Shown here one piece after another: positions 49,394-61,700 of a stretch of DNA of 64,000 nt. The notes under the pieces are model-generated. The model was not told the origin of the DNA. It worked only from the letters and a program-made list of their open reading frames with translations, and did no database searches. A program made the position numbers and the translations under genes. Positions within the stretch are counted from its first letter, which is position 1. Each line of letters opens with the position of its first letter. This stretch comes from Ceratotherium simum simum (lineage: Eukaryota; Chordata; Mammalia; Perissodactyla; Rhinocerotidae), in the NCBI RefSeq assembly GCF_000283155.1, contig NW_004454207.1, positions 15,890,783 through 15,954,782 of the forward strand. Direction: 5' to 3'.

Positions 49394-49620
49394 ATATATA
49401 TATATATATTTTTTTTTTTTTGGTGACAAAGATTGGCCCTAGGCTAACATCTGTTGCCAGTCTTCCTCTTTTTGCTTGAGGAAGATTGTCCCTGAACTAA
49501 CATCTGTGCCAGTCTTCCTCTATTTTGTATGTGGGATGCCGCCACAGCATGGTTTGATGAGCGGTGTGTAGGTCTGCACCTGTTATCCAAACCCACAAAC
49601 CCAACCACTGGGCTGGCCCC
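49394..49620 (-). mobile_element. ERE SINE (type B), reversed, in L1b, with TSD
   Basis: A (TA)n/T-run, then tail blocks (caaagattggccctaggcta; gaggaagattgtccctgaac), body (atgtgggatgccgccacagc) and a shortened head ending cactgggctggcccc. The 12-bp duplication tcttttacctat is at 49382-49393 and 49621-49632. About 25 bases of the head around the B box are missing. Confidence 0.93.
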
Positions 49621-50229
49621 TCTTTTACCTATTTTTTTAATTGGGTTGTTTGTTTTCTTCATGTTGAGTTTTAAGAGTTTCTATGTTTTGGATAACCTCC
49701 TTTATCAGATATGTGTTTTGCAAAGATTTTCTCCCAATCAGGCTTGTCTTTTCATTCTCTTAATAGTGTCTTTTGTAGAGCAGAAGTTTTTAATTTTAAT
49801 GAAGTCCAGCTAATCAATTATTTATTTCATAGCTCATGCTTTTGCTATTGTATCTAAAAAGTCATCACCAATACCAAAATTACCTAGATTCTCTCCTATG
49901 TTATCTTCTAGGAGTTTATATGTTTGTATTTTACATTTAGCTCTTTGATCCATTTTGAGTTAAATATTGTGAAGGGTGTAAGGTCTGTGTCTAGACTCTT
50001 TTCTTTGCATTTAGATGTCCAATTGTTCCATCACCATTTGTTAAAAAGACTATTCTTTCTCCATTGAATTGACTTTGCTCCTTTATAAAAGATAAGTTGA
50101 CTTTGAGTGGGCCTATTTCTGGACTGTCTTTTTCTGTTCCATTAATCTATTTGTCTGTTCTTTCACCAACCACACTATCTTGATAACTGTAGCTTTATAG
50201 TAAGTCTTAAAGTTGACTGGTGCCACTTC

Positions 50230-50480
50230 TTGTGTGTGTGTGTGTGTGAGGAAGATTGGCCCTGAGCTAACATCTGTTGCCAATCTTCCTCTTTTTGCTT
50301 GAGGAAGATGGTCCCTGAGCTAACATCCGTGCCAGTCTTCCTCTATTTTATACATGGGACACTACCACAGCATGGCTTGATGAATGGTGTGTAGGTTTGC
50401 GCCTGGGATCCGAACCTGCGAACCCTGGGCTGCCAAAGCAGAGCGTCTGAACTTAGCCATTATGCCACCGGGCTGGCCTC
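50230..50480 (-). mobile_element. ERE SINE (type B), reversed, in L1b
   Basis: A (TG)n run replaces the T-run, followed by two tail blocks (gaggaagattggccctgagc), body, B-box region (gggatccgaacctgcgaacc) and a head ending gggctggcc. Flanks ggtgccactt and agtgtcactt suggest an eroded duplication. Confidence 0.93.
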
Positions 50481-50721
50481 TAGTGTCACTTTTCTAACTG
50501 TGTTCTCCTTCAATATTGTGTTGGCTATTATGGGTCTTTTGCCTCTCCATATAAAGTTAAGAATCATTTTTGTCAATATTCACAAAATAACTTGTTGGGA
50601 TGTTGGTTGAGTTTGCATTGAGTCTCTAGATCAAGTTGAGAACTGACATCTTAATAATACTGAGTCTTCCTATTCATGTACATGGAATATCTCTCCATTT
50701 ATATATACATATATATATATA

Positions 50722-50970
50722 TTTTTTTTTTCTTTTTTGTGAGGGCGATTGGCCCTGAGCTAACATCCATTGTCAATCCTCCTCTTTTTGCTGAGGAAGA
50801 CTGGCCTTGGGCTAACATCCATGCCCATCCTCCTCTACTTTTGTGGGATGCCTGCCACAGCATGACTTGATAAGCAGTGCGTCGGTCTGTGCCCAGGATC
50901 TGAACCTGCGAACCCCAGTCCGCCGAAGTGGAGCACGTGAACTTAACCACTACACCACCACGCCAGCCCC
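50722..50970 (-). mobile_element. ERE SINE (type B), reversed, in L1b
   Basis: A (TA)n stretch and T-run precede gagggcgattggccctgagc, a second tail block, body (gtgggatgcctgccacagca), B-box region and head (cttaaccactacaccaccac). L1b text resumes at about 50,971. Confidence 0.92.
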
Positions 50971-51750
50971 TCTTTTTTATTGTTTTATCAGAGATTTATA
51001 GTTTTCCTCAAATAGATCTTGGACATATTTTGTTAGATTTATACCTAATTATTTCACATTTTTGGTGCTACTATAAATGGTGTTCTGTTTTTAATTTCAG
51101 ATTCCAATTGTCCATTGCTGTTATATAAAAAAAAAAACAATTGACTTTTGTATATTAACACTGTATTGTGCAACTTTGCTATAATTACTTAATATTAGTT
51201 CCAGGTTTTTTTTTGTTTTTGTTGTTAATTCAGGTGATCTGTTTCTTCTCATGTAAGTTTTGGCAGATTGTTTTTCAAGGAATTGGTCCATTTCATCTAG
51301 GTTATCAAATTTGTGGGCATACGGCTCTTTATAACAGTCCTTTATTACCTTTTAATTTCTGTGGGATCAATAGTAATTGGCCCTTCTTTCATTACTGATA
51401 TTAGTAATTTCTGTCTTCTTTTTTTTTTTTTTTTACTTAGTCTAGAATTTTGTCAATTTTATCAGTCTTTTCAAAGAACCATCTTTTGGTTTTGTTAATT
51501 TTCTCTGTTGATGTCTTGCTTTCAATTTCATTGATTTTTGCTATTTTTTATTTTCTTCTTATGTTAGATTTGATTTACTCTTCTTTTTATAGTTTTCTAA
51601 TGTAGAAGCTTAGATTATTGATTTTTAAATTTCCTTTCTAACAGATGCATTCAATGCTATAAATTTCCCTCTAAGCATTGCTTTTGCTACATTGTGATTT
51701 TGATAAGCTATATTTTCATTTTCATTTCAAACACTTTTGAGTTGAAAATA

Positions 51751-51998
51751 TTTTTTTGTGTATGTGTGAGGAAGATTGGCCCTGAGCTCACATCTGTTGC
51801 CAGTCTTCCTCTTTTTGCTGAGGAAAATTGGCCCTAAGCTAACATCTCTGCCCATCTTCCTCTATTTTGTAGTGGGATGCTGCCACAGCATGGCTTGATG
51901 AGTGGTGCGTGGGTCCACACTCGGGGTCTGAACCTGCGAACCCCGGGCCGCCGAAGTGGAGTGCGTAAACTTAACCACTATGCCACCGGGCCGACTCC
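51751..51998 (-). mobile_element. ERE SINE (type B), reversed, in L1b
   Basis: T-run, gaggaagattggccctgagc, second tail block, body, B-box region (gaacctgcgaaccccgggcc) and head ending accgggccgactcc. Flanks aaaatattttt and aaaatactttt are a near-perfect duplication. Confidence 0.93.
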
Positions 51999-52342
51999 TC
52001 AAAATACTTTTTAACTTCTCTTGAGACGTATTATTTGACCTATGTGTTACCTAGAAGTGTGATGTTTAATCTCCAAGTATTTGGGGACTTTCCTGCTACC
52101 TTTCAGTTACTGGTTTCTAGTTTAAATCTACTGTGATCTGACAGCATAATATATGTTATTCTAATTCTTTTAAATTTGTAAAATTGTGCTTTGTAGCCCA
52201 GAGTGTAGTTTATCTCTGTGAATGTTCAGTGTCAACCTGATCAAAATGTGTATTCTGCTGTTGTTAGATGAGATATTATATAAAGATCAGTTAAATCCAG
52301 TTGATTGGTACTGTTCAGTTGAATTGTGTCTTTACAGGTTTT

Positions 52343-52640
52343 CTACCTGTTGAATCTATTAATTACTGATAGAGGAGTGTTAAAGTTTCCAACTATAAGA
52401 GTGGATTTATCTATTTCTCCTTGTGGTTCTGTCTGTTTATGTCTCATGTAGTTTGATACTCTGTTGTTAGTTGCATGCACATTAAGGATTGTTGTATCTT
52501 CTTGGAGAGTTGACTCCTTTATCATTATTTAATGCCCTTCTTTATCCATGATAATTTTCCTTACTCTTATGTGTACTTTGTCAGAAATCAATATAGCTAC
52601 TCCAGTTTCTTTTTATTACTTTTAGTGTGGAATATTTATC
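52343..52640 (-). pseudogene. L1b ORF2 endonuclease fragment
   Basis: The minus strand encodes HATNNRVSNYMRHKQTEPQG, EIDKSTLIVGNFNTPLSVIN and a following RFNR. This is the LINE-1 endonuclease block that contains the 'GDFNTPLS' motif, here with N for the catalytic-loop D, which alone would impair cutting. Stops interrupt it. Confidence 0.88.
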
Positions 52641-52671
52641 TTCATCCATTTATTTATTTATTTGTTTGTTC

Positions 52672-52903
52672 ATTTTTTGCTGAGGAAGATTTGCCCTGAG
52701 CTTACATCTGTTGCCAATCTTCCTCTTTGTGCTTGAGGAAGATTTACCCTGAGCTAACATCTGTGCCAGTCTTCCTCTATTTTGGATGTGGGTTGCCGCC
52801 ATGTGGCCACCGACAAGTTGTGTAGGTCCATACCTGGGAACCGAATCTGGGCCACCAAAGTGGAGCATGCCAACCTTAACCACTAGGCCATGGGGCCAGC
52901 CCC
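52672..52903 (-). mobile_element. ERE SINE (type B), reversed, in L1b
   Basis: Tail blocks (gaggaagatttgccctgagc twice, diverged), body (ttggatgtgggttgccgcca) and head (aaccttaaccactaggccat ending ggggccagccccccc). The B-box region is partly eroded. It is one of the more diverged copies here. Confidence 0.9.
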
Positions 52904-54590
52904 CCCACCCCTTTATTTTTAATCGATCTGTGTCTTTATATTTAGAATGGGTTTTCGTAGAAGATATATAGTTGGGTCTTCTTTATTTATCCATTCTGCC
53001 AGTCTTTTTATTTTAATTGGTGTATTTAGACCATTGATGTTTAAAGTGATTATTCCTTCTTGAACAGTCTTCCTTTCTTTATGTAGATCTGAGTTTCTCG
53101 CCTATGTAATTTTCCTTCTCTCTGAAGGACTTCTTAATAACATTTCTTGCAAGGCAGGTATACTGACTACAGGTTACCTCAATTTTTGTTTATCTGAAAG
53201 ATTCTTTCTTTCTCCTTCAATTTTAAAGGATAATTTCACCAGATACAGAATTCTAAGTTGATGTTTTTTTTTTCTTTCAGTGCTGTAACTATTTCACTCC
53301 ACTCTCTTCTTGCTTCCATGGTTTCTAAAGAGAAGACCGGTGTAATTCTTATCCTTGCTGCACTTAGGTAAAGTGTTCCCCGCCCCTCCCCACTGGCTTC
53401 TTTCAACATTTTCTCTTTGTCTTTGATTTTCTGCAGTTTCAATATGCTAGTAGACTTTTTGGTATTTATCTTGCTTAGTATTCTCTCAGCTTCCTGCATC
53501 TGTGGTTTCATGTCTGTTGTTAATATTTAAAAATTCTTAGTCATTATTACTTCAAATATCTCTTCTGTTCCTTTCTTGCTTTCTTCTTCTTCAGTTATTC
53601 CCATTTTGTGTATGTTACACCTTTTGTAATTGTCTACATTTCTTGGATATCTGATTGCATCTTTTACATTTTTTTTTCTCTTTGCATTTCAGTTTTGGAA
53701 GTTTCTTTAGACATATCTTAGAGCTTACTTAATCATTCTTCCTACATGTCTAGTATACTGCTGAGCCCATCAAAGGCATTTTTCATTTGTTATAATGTTT
53801 TTGATTTCTAGCATTTCCTTTTGATTTTTTATTGGAATTTCCATCTCTTTGCTTACATTACCCATCTGTTATGGCATTTTGCCATTTTTTCTGTTAAAGC
53901 CCTTAGCATATTAATCATACTTGTTTAAAATTCCTGGTCTGATTCTGATAATACCAGAATCTTTGCCATACTAAGTCTGGTTCTGATACTTGCTCTTTCT
54001 CCTTAAGTTGTGTTTTTTGTATTTTAGTATGACTTGTAATTATTTCGTTGAAAGCCAGACATGATGTACTGGGTAAAAGGAACTGAAACTGGCTCCAGAG
54101 GTTGTTTCTGCTCCTGGACTTCTGCCAGGTCTCTGTATCTGCCTGTGTGTCACTAAAATTTGGAGGGGGGCCGGGGCAGCAGTTTTCACTGTTACCTCTG
54201 ATGGATTTAAAAAGTGATGTTGATTTTCAATTTATTCAGCTTTTTCTTGTTATGACAATCAGAATGATGATTTCCAAGTTCCTTACATGCATACTAGAAA
54301 TCAGAAGTCTCTTTTGTCTATTTTAACGTATGCATTTACAGCTCTAAAAATTTTTATGACAACTGCCTTTGCTGCATCCCATGTGTTTTGCTATGTTGTA
54401 TTTTTATTTTCGTTTGTCTGTAAATATTTTCTAATTTCTCTTGTGATTTCTTCCTAGATTCATTGGTTGTTTGAGTGTATTTAATTTCCACATATTCGTG
54501 AGTTTTCCAATTTTCCTTCTGTTATTGATTTCTAGATTCATTCCATTGTGGTCAGAGAAGATGCTTTGTATTATTTCAGTCTTTTAAAAT

Positions 54591-54779
54591 TTATTGACTT
54601 TGTTTTGTGGCCAACATATGGTTTATCCTGAGGAATGTTCTGTGCGCACTGGAAAAGAATGTGTATTCTGCTGTTGCTGAGTGGACTGTTCTATATATGT
54701 CTGTCAGCTCTAGTTGGTTTATAGTGTTGTTCAAGCCCTTTATATCTTTATTGCTCTTCTGTCTAGATGTTCTATCCAT
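54591..54779 (-). pseudogene. L1a ORF2 endonuclease fragment
   Basis: A 62-codon minus-strand frame reads MDRTSRQKSNKDIKGLNNTI, NQLELTDIYRTVHSATAEYT and FFSSAHRTFLRINHMLATK. This is the C-terminal half of the LINE-1 endonuclease domain (the 'NFSSAHGTFSRIDHILGHK' block). It supports L1a as the upstream continuation of the element split near 48,400. Confidence 0.9.
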
Positions 54780-55137
54780 TATTGAAAGTGGGGTATTGAA
54801 GTCTCAACTATTATTGTAACTGTCTATTTCTCCCTTCAATTCTGTCAGTGTTTGTTTTTGTATATTTAGTGGCTCTGCTATTTGGTACATATATGTTATA
54901 ATTATTGTAGCATCTTGATGAATTGACCCTTTTATCAATATATAATGCCTTTATTTGTCTGTTACAATGTTTTTTAACTTAAAATCTATTTTATCTGATA
55001 TTAGTGTAGTGACCTAGCTCTATTTTGGTTGCTATTTGCATGGAATATATTTGTAATATCGTTCCTTCCCTTTAAATATATTTGTTTCTTTGGATCTACA
55101 GTGGGTGTCTTATAGATACCATATAGTTGGGTTATAT

Positions 55138-55431
55138 ATATATTATATTATTATATATATATTAATAAAATAATACATATATATATTATTATTTTTGGTG
55201 AGGAAGATTAGCCCTGAGCTAAGTTATGTTGCCAGTCCTCCTCTTTTTCATGAGGAAGATTGGCCCTGGGCTAACATCCATGCCTATCTTCCTCTACTTT
55301 CTATGTGGGATGCCTGCCACAGTATGGCTCGATAAGTGGTGTGTAGGTCTGCGCCCAGGATCTGAACCTGCGAACCCCAGGCCACTGAAGCAGAGCACGC
55401 AAATTCAACCACTACACCACCCGCTGGCCCC
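55138..55431 (-). mobile_element. ERE SINE (type B), reversed, in L1a, with TA-rich tail
   Basis: A TA-rich stretch (55138-55190) stands where the T-run should be, then gaggaagattagccctgagc, a second tail block, body (atgtgggatgcctgccacag), B-box region and head (caaccactacaccacccgct). The duplication tgggttatat is at 55128-55137 and 55432-55441, so the TA-rich stretch lies inside the insertion and grew from its tail. Confidence 0.93.
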
Positions 55432-55759
55432 TGGGTTATATTTTAAATGCGTTTTGCCAATTTCTGCCTTTTGATTAGAGAGTATAATGCATTAACATTT
55501 AAGTAATTACTGATAAGGAAAGACTTACTTCTGCCATTTTGCTGTTTGTTCTCTGTAAGTCTTGTATCTTTTCTGTCTCTCTTGTCCCTCATTACTGTCT
55601 TATTTCGATTTTAGTTGATTTTTTGTAGTGAACCATTTTGATTCCTTTCTAATTTCCTTTTGTGTGTATTATATGGATATTTTCTTTGTGGTTACCATGG
55701 GGATTACATTCACCATCCTAAAGTAATAACAGTCTAATTTGAATTGATACCAACTTAAC

Positions 55760-58700
55760 AGATAGACAGGCTAACTGCAGAGGAACCCTCCGTTTCCCAG
55801 CACATGGACATGCTAGGGGCTGGAAGGACCCCTGGGAGCCTAACTGGAGAGAAGCAGCTGGCCTGAAGTTTCCCCAGGGAAACAGCACACATTGGTGGTA
55901 AGGTTGGCAAAAGAGGACCTGAAGCACCAACATGCTGGATGGGTGGTTGCCAATAGGGCCCTATATTCCACAGCACTGGGCCAGGTTCATGTTCATAATG
56001 CCCTTGGGGATAGCAATGTGTGGGCAGTCTGGTTGCCAAGAGGCCCACCAGGGCACCAGTGCAAGGACAGAAGTATCTGCAAGTTCCCCCAGGATACCAA
56101 CATGTTGTTAGGCATGTGTATGGAAGGGCCATGGGGATTTAGAGGGTGAGATGAAACAAGACTGAAAGGGCTCTGGTTCCACAGCAGGCTGGCTGGTTCA
56201 TAGCCTGTGACCCCTCAGTTCCCCAGCCCCAGGGCAGGCTGAAGGCCATAAGAACTCAATAATTGCTACTAGGTAAATAGGCTGTTGGTCACATGGTCCT
56301 CAAAGATACCAATGTGCCAAACAGACAGTGCCCAAAATGGTTCTATGTTCCACACACACACATGCTGGAGTATGGCTGGAAGGGCCCTCAGTTCCCCAGT
56401 GCAAGCCCTATTTGATGACCTAAAAGGCTGTAGTTTCTACATCACAAGGATAGACTGATGCCCAAAGAACCTTTGGTTCCCCAACATGCAGGCTGACTGG
56501 GTGCTGGAAGGACCCCTGGAACCCTAACAAGTGGGCAGGTTAGTGGTCCAAAGGTTTCTCCAGGGAGACCTGTGCAAAGGATAGCCGAACGCTCAAGCTT
56601 CCTGAGCTTGTGGGTTGGCTTAAGGCCAGAGGGTAAAAGTTTCTCCAGCTCCAGGCATTTAATGTGATTGAATGTACTCTAGTTTCCACAGCAGGTGGGC
56701 AGGCTGATGGCAGAAAAACCCTTGGATTCATAGCATACCAGCAGGCTGTAGTGGGAGGAAGGCTAGAACTCTAGTTGGTGTGAAGTCTTGTGGCCAGGAT
56801 ATTCGCTGGGGCACCAGCTTGGTAGATAGTGGCTGAATGGGCTCTTGCTTCATCAGCTTATGGACTGACTGAGGTCTGAAAGACCTTATGGTACCCCTGA
56901 GGAAGGCCAGTACTCTGACCTAAAATGCTCTCATTTCTACTGTAGGTGGGCAGGCTGGTGGCCAAAGAACCCTCGGTTTTATAGCCTGAGCATGCGCTGG
57001 GGTCAGGCAGGAACACCTGAACCCTAGATGGTAGGAAGACTGGTAGCCAGAAGGTTTCCCAATGCACTTGCATGCTGGAAGTATGGTAGCTGAAAGGGTC
57101 CCCTGAAGCACCATCATGCTGGAAGGATGATAGACAATAGATCCCTGTATTTCATAGCATTAAAGCCAGTGAGTGTCTGTAAGGACTTCCGGAACCCAGT
57201 GCACAAGCAGTCTGGTCTCAGAAAAAGCCCATGGGGCATCAGGGCAAGGGTACAACATGTCTAGAAGTGCTCCAGAGTACCAGCACACTGGCTATCACAC
57301 GTCCAGAAGAGCCCCATGTTCCAGAGGTCAGAATGGACCTAATGCCCAACAAATTCTAAGTTCCACAGCCTTTAGCGAGGGTGATGGTCTGAAGGCTACT
57401 AAGTTCCTCAGCACTCCTGCAGGATGGGGGCCATAAAGACCTGGGATGTCTGGTGTTTGGAAGGTCCCCAGGAACAATAACATGTGGGAAGTTTGGTGAC
57501 CAAAAGTATTCTAGGTTCTGTTGGACACAGGCTAGCTAAGAACTGGAAGGGCAGTTGGTTCCCCAGTACTATGTCCCATTACCATTAGGGTTCTATTTTC
57601 TGCTTCATGCGGGCAAGCTGGTGGCCAATGGTTGGTTCCCAGGCTCGTGGTATGACTTGGGGCCAAAAGTAACCATAGAACCCTAGTGAGTGGGCACGTT
57701 GGTGGTCAGAAGGTTCCCTAGCAGTCCTGCAAGTAGGGAGGACAGGACTGATGGTAGCCAAAAGGGCTCAGACACCGGAGCCAAAAGGGCCCAGGGTAAC
57801 CCAGTCGAGGCCTGTACTGTGACTCAACATGCTTCGATGCTTCCGTTCAACAGCAGGCTTGCAAAATGATGGCCACAAAACCCCTGGGTCACTAACTTTC
57901 CAAGAGAATGTAGGGTGGAAGAAATTCCTGAAACTTTTGAAGCCAGAAAGGCCCTAATGATACTAAGGTGATAGGAATAACAGGGGCTAAAAAGGGGACC
58001 AGTGTGCTGGAAGTATGGTTCTCAAAAGCGTCCTATAATCTATAGCATGAGATCTGGCTGTAGACATTATGGGTCCAGGAGACCCCAGTGCACATGAAGT
58101 CTGGTCATCAAAAGAGTCCACAGGGAAGATGGTGTCCAGAAGTTCTACCCATGGCACCAGTGAGGTGGCAAGTAGGTGTCAGGAAGAGTCCCAGAACTTG
58201 AGAGGGCACAATTCAACCCAGGCAGAAAGGCCTTGTCTTGCTGACGGCCTAGTAGGAGGACCCCATGGTTCCGTCATTTAAGGACAATCTTGGGGCCTGA
58301 AGGATCCCCAGCATCCTAGGGACGGGGGAGCAAGTTTCCCCAGGGCACCCGCATGAAGGACAAATGGTGGCCAAGGGGGTCAAGATTCTTGAGCTTGCGA
58401 GCTGACTGAAGGCCTGAAGGGCTCTGAATTCCTGTTCAGGATGCCAGTACCATAACCAAAATGCTCTGCAATCAGTCACAGATGGGCAGGCATGTCACTA
58501 AAGAATCTCCAGTTCCCCAGAGTGCACATAGGCTGGAGTCTAATAAGAAACCCGCAACCTTAGCTGGCAGGAAGTGTGGTGGCTGGAAGGTTCCCTGTGG
58601 CACAGCCCAGATAGAGATGCAGTGGTGAAAAGGGGTCCCGTGCACCAGAGTTGTGGATGGATGGATGGTTACCAGTAGAGCCCTGTGTTCCACAGTACTG

Positions 58701-61700
58701 GACAGGGCTAGTGCCCATATGGGCTCTTCTAGAACCCAGTGCATGGGCAGTCTGGTCTCAGCACCCGTATGGCACCAGCATCCAGGTTGACAATGTCTGG
58801 AAGAGCCCCCGAGGACCTAGAGATCGGGAAGGACATGATGCCCAAGGGTTTCACAGCCTACAAGAAGAGTGATGGTCGGAAGGGTACACTGTTGACCAGC
58901 TCCAGGCCAGCTGGTGGCCATTCCAACATTCGGAACTCTGGGGTCGAAGCTGGATGGTGATCAGAATGTGCCCATTGATACTAACTCCTGCAGAGGCTCT
59001 TGACAGAAAGGATTCTAGATTCCGTTTCAAATGGGGTAGCTGAGGACTAGAAGGGCAATAGTTTCCTACACCTGTCTGGTAGCCAGAAGGTTTTCGGTTT
59101 CTGCATCACACAACCAGGCTTATGGCCGGAGCACTTTTGGTTCCTAGGCAAGCAGGATAACTCCAGTCCAGAAGGAACCCCAGAACCATAGCAAAGGGGC
59201 ATGTTGGTGGTCGGAAGGTTGGTTGGTACACCCACGTTGGGGGGAAGTATGGTGCCTGAAATGGCTCATATTTCATAGCTGAAAGGGCCCTCTGTGTCCC
59301 AGTGCAAGGCCAGTGCGTACTATGATCGAAAATGCTCTGGTTTTAACAGCAGGTGGGAAAACTGATGGCCGGAAATCAGCTAGGTCCCCAGCATGCCGAC
59401 TGACTTTGGAAATTTAGGGCCAGAGGGTTTTATGACACTAATGCTGTGTGGAGTAAGGTGCCTAAATGGGACCAAGGGCATGGGCATACTGGAAGTATGG
59501 TTCACAGTAGGGTCATATATTCCACAGCACAGTCTCCAGCTAGGGCCCTCGGGAAGTCTAGCCGCAGAATAGGCCCCCAGGGCAGCAGTGTCAGGGCAGA
59601 TGGTGTCCTGAACTGCCTCCTGTGGCACCAGCACGGTGGCAATCATGTATCCAGAAGAGTCCCAAGGCCTGAGAAATCAAGGACTCAGACCAAAATGTCT
59701 CAGCCTGCTGATGGACTAATAGGAGAAGTCTGAGTTCCACCACATAAGTGTAATTGGGAGCCTGAAGGATCCCTGGAACCTTAGTGAATGGGCATGTTAG
59801 TGACAGGATATCTTGGGGTACCCAGCGGAGGGACATACGGTAGCCTAGAGGTTTCATGATTCCTGGGCCGGAAGCACCGACGATATCTCTTTGCAGGGCC
59901 TCTACTGTGAACAAAGATGCTCCGGTTTCAACATCAGGTGAGCAAACCTAATTCCAGGAAACCTTGTGGTCCCCAGCATGTTGGGAGTCTTTGGGTGGGA
60001 AGGAATCCCAGGATCTTTTAGGGCCAGAAGGGCCCTAATGACACTACTGCAAAGGGAGTATGCTGGCCAAAAGGGGTCTTGGGGCACCAGCGTGATGGAG
60101 GTATTTTTTCCCACTTGGCTATATATTCAGCAGCACCCATGGTGGGGGATGAGGGAGTGAGAGGTAGGAAAATGGGCCGTATCTGAAAGGTTCAGATTCC
60201 TGATCAGAAAAGACCTATACTGTGATGGAAAGTGCTTCCGTTTCAACAGCAGGCAGGCAAATTGATGGCCAGAAAACCCCAGGGTCCCCAGAATGCCAGT
60301 ATACTGTGGGCAGGAAGGACTTCCTGTAAACTTTTAGGGCCAGAATAGCCCAGAAGACACTAACACGATGGGAGTATCTGGGCCAAATGGGACGTTAAGG
60401 CATTAGTGAGCTGGAAGTATGGTTCTCAATAGGAGTGTATATTCCATAGCACAGGGTCTGACTGAGGCCCTTGGGGCTCCAGTTTGTGGACAGTTGTGTT
60501 GCCAAAAGGGCCATCTAGGCAGCAGTGCTAGAGCAGATGGTGTCTGGAAGTGCCCACCATGGCACCAGGGAGGTGGCAAAAGACTTCCAGAAGAGTCCTG
60601 GACTATGAGAGGGCACAATGGACCCATGATGAAAAATTTTGTCCTGCTAATGGCCTAGTAGGAGGAGCCCCTGGGGTTTCACCACATAAGGACAATTTGG
60701 GGGTCTGAAGGATCACCAGAACCCTAGCCAGCAGGCAGATTGGTGGCAGGAAGGTTTCGCAGGTCACCCAATGCGAGAGATAGACAGTGGCTGAGAGGCC
60801 TCATAACTCCCAAGCTTGCCTGCTTCCTGAAGGCCCAAAGGGCCCATGGTTCCCGTGGTAGCTGCCCCTGCCCTGACTGTAAATGTTCTCCTTCCATTGC
60901 AGGCAGGCAGGCCTGGTCACTAAAGAACCCTAGGTTCTCCGGACTGGGGAAAACAGAGTGGTGCTAGAAGGAATTCTGGAACCCTAGGTGTTGGGAAGTC
61001 TGACGGCCAGAAGTTCCCTCAGATCACCACCATGATGGAGGTATGTTGGCTGAAGATGCCTTTGAAACACTAGTGTTCTGGACAGGTTGCTGACAATAGG
61101 GCTCTATGTTCCACAGCACATGGGCAGGTTGGTGCCCATAAAGGTCCTCAGAACCCAGTGTCCAGCTGTCTGGTAGCAGACAGGGCATCCAGGGCTCTAA
61201 TACAAGGGTACGCTGTGTCCAGTAGTTCCTCCAGGACGCCAGTGCACTGCGAGGCACGTGTCTGTAGGAGCCATGGAGACACAGAGGGTGGGTTAGATCA
61301 AGCCTGAAAGGACTCTCAGTTCCAAAGCTCACAGGACATTTGATATCTTATGAACCCTGGTTTCCCTAGCAGAAAGGCGGGCTGGGAGCAGAAGGACCCT
61401 AGGCACCCTAGTAGGCAGGCCTCCTGGTGATGGAAGGTTCCCTGGGACACCAGCTTGATGGATGGACAGTGGCCAAAATGGCTCTGCTTCATCTGCCTGT
61501 GCCCTGGGTGAGGGCTCGTAGGACTCATGGTTCTGTGGGTAGTTAGTACTATGACCAGAAGTGCTCTTATCTCCACAGTAGTCAGCAGCTGATTGCAGAA
61601 ACTCCTCAGTTCCCCAGTACATGGACAATTCTCGGCCGACAGGAACCCTGTAACCCTAGATGGCTGGAAGTCTGGTAGTAGGAAGGTTCCCCAGGGCACC

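Larger units (their letters stand above)
48400..54320 (-). mobile_element. Inner LINE-1 (L1b), antisense, long copy with SINE insertions
   Basis: A second LINE-1 in the same orientation begins with its reversed 3' end (gagcaggtttagatttacag, 48.42 kb). It runs through ORF2 C-terminus (about 49.0-49.2 kb), reverse transcriptase (about 49.6-51.6 kb), endonuclease region (52.0-52.6 kb) and an upstream region (53.1-54.3 kb; accagatacagaattctaag, agccagacatgatgtactgg). Five ERE copies interrupt it. After subtracting them, about 4.7 kb remains, so it is long but has internal loss. It sits inside L1a. Confidence 0.85.
54320..55759 (-). mobile_element. Outer LINE-1 (L1a), continuation, antisense
   Basis: L1a resumes with the ORF2 endonuclease region and upstream sequence (gcatttacagctctaaaaat, gattcattccattgtggtca, ggtattgaagtctcaactat, tggttaccatggggattaca, aatttgaattgataccaact). 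The sequence breaks off cleanly after caacttaac at 55,759; intact LINE-1 copies carry on beyond this word. The next base starts GC-rich minisatellite. Confidence 0.88.
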
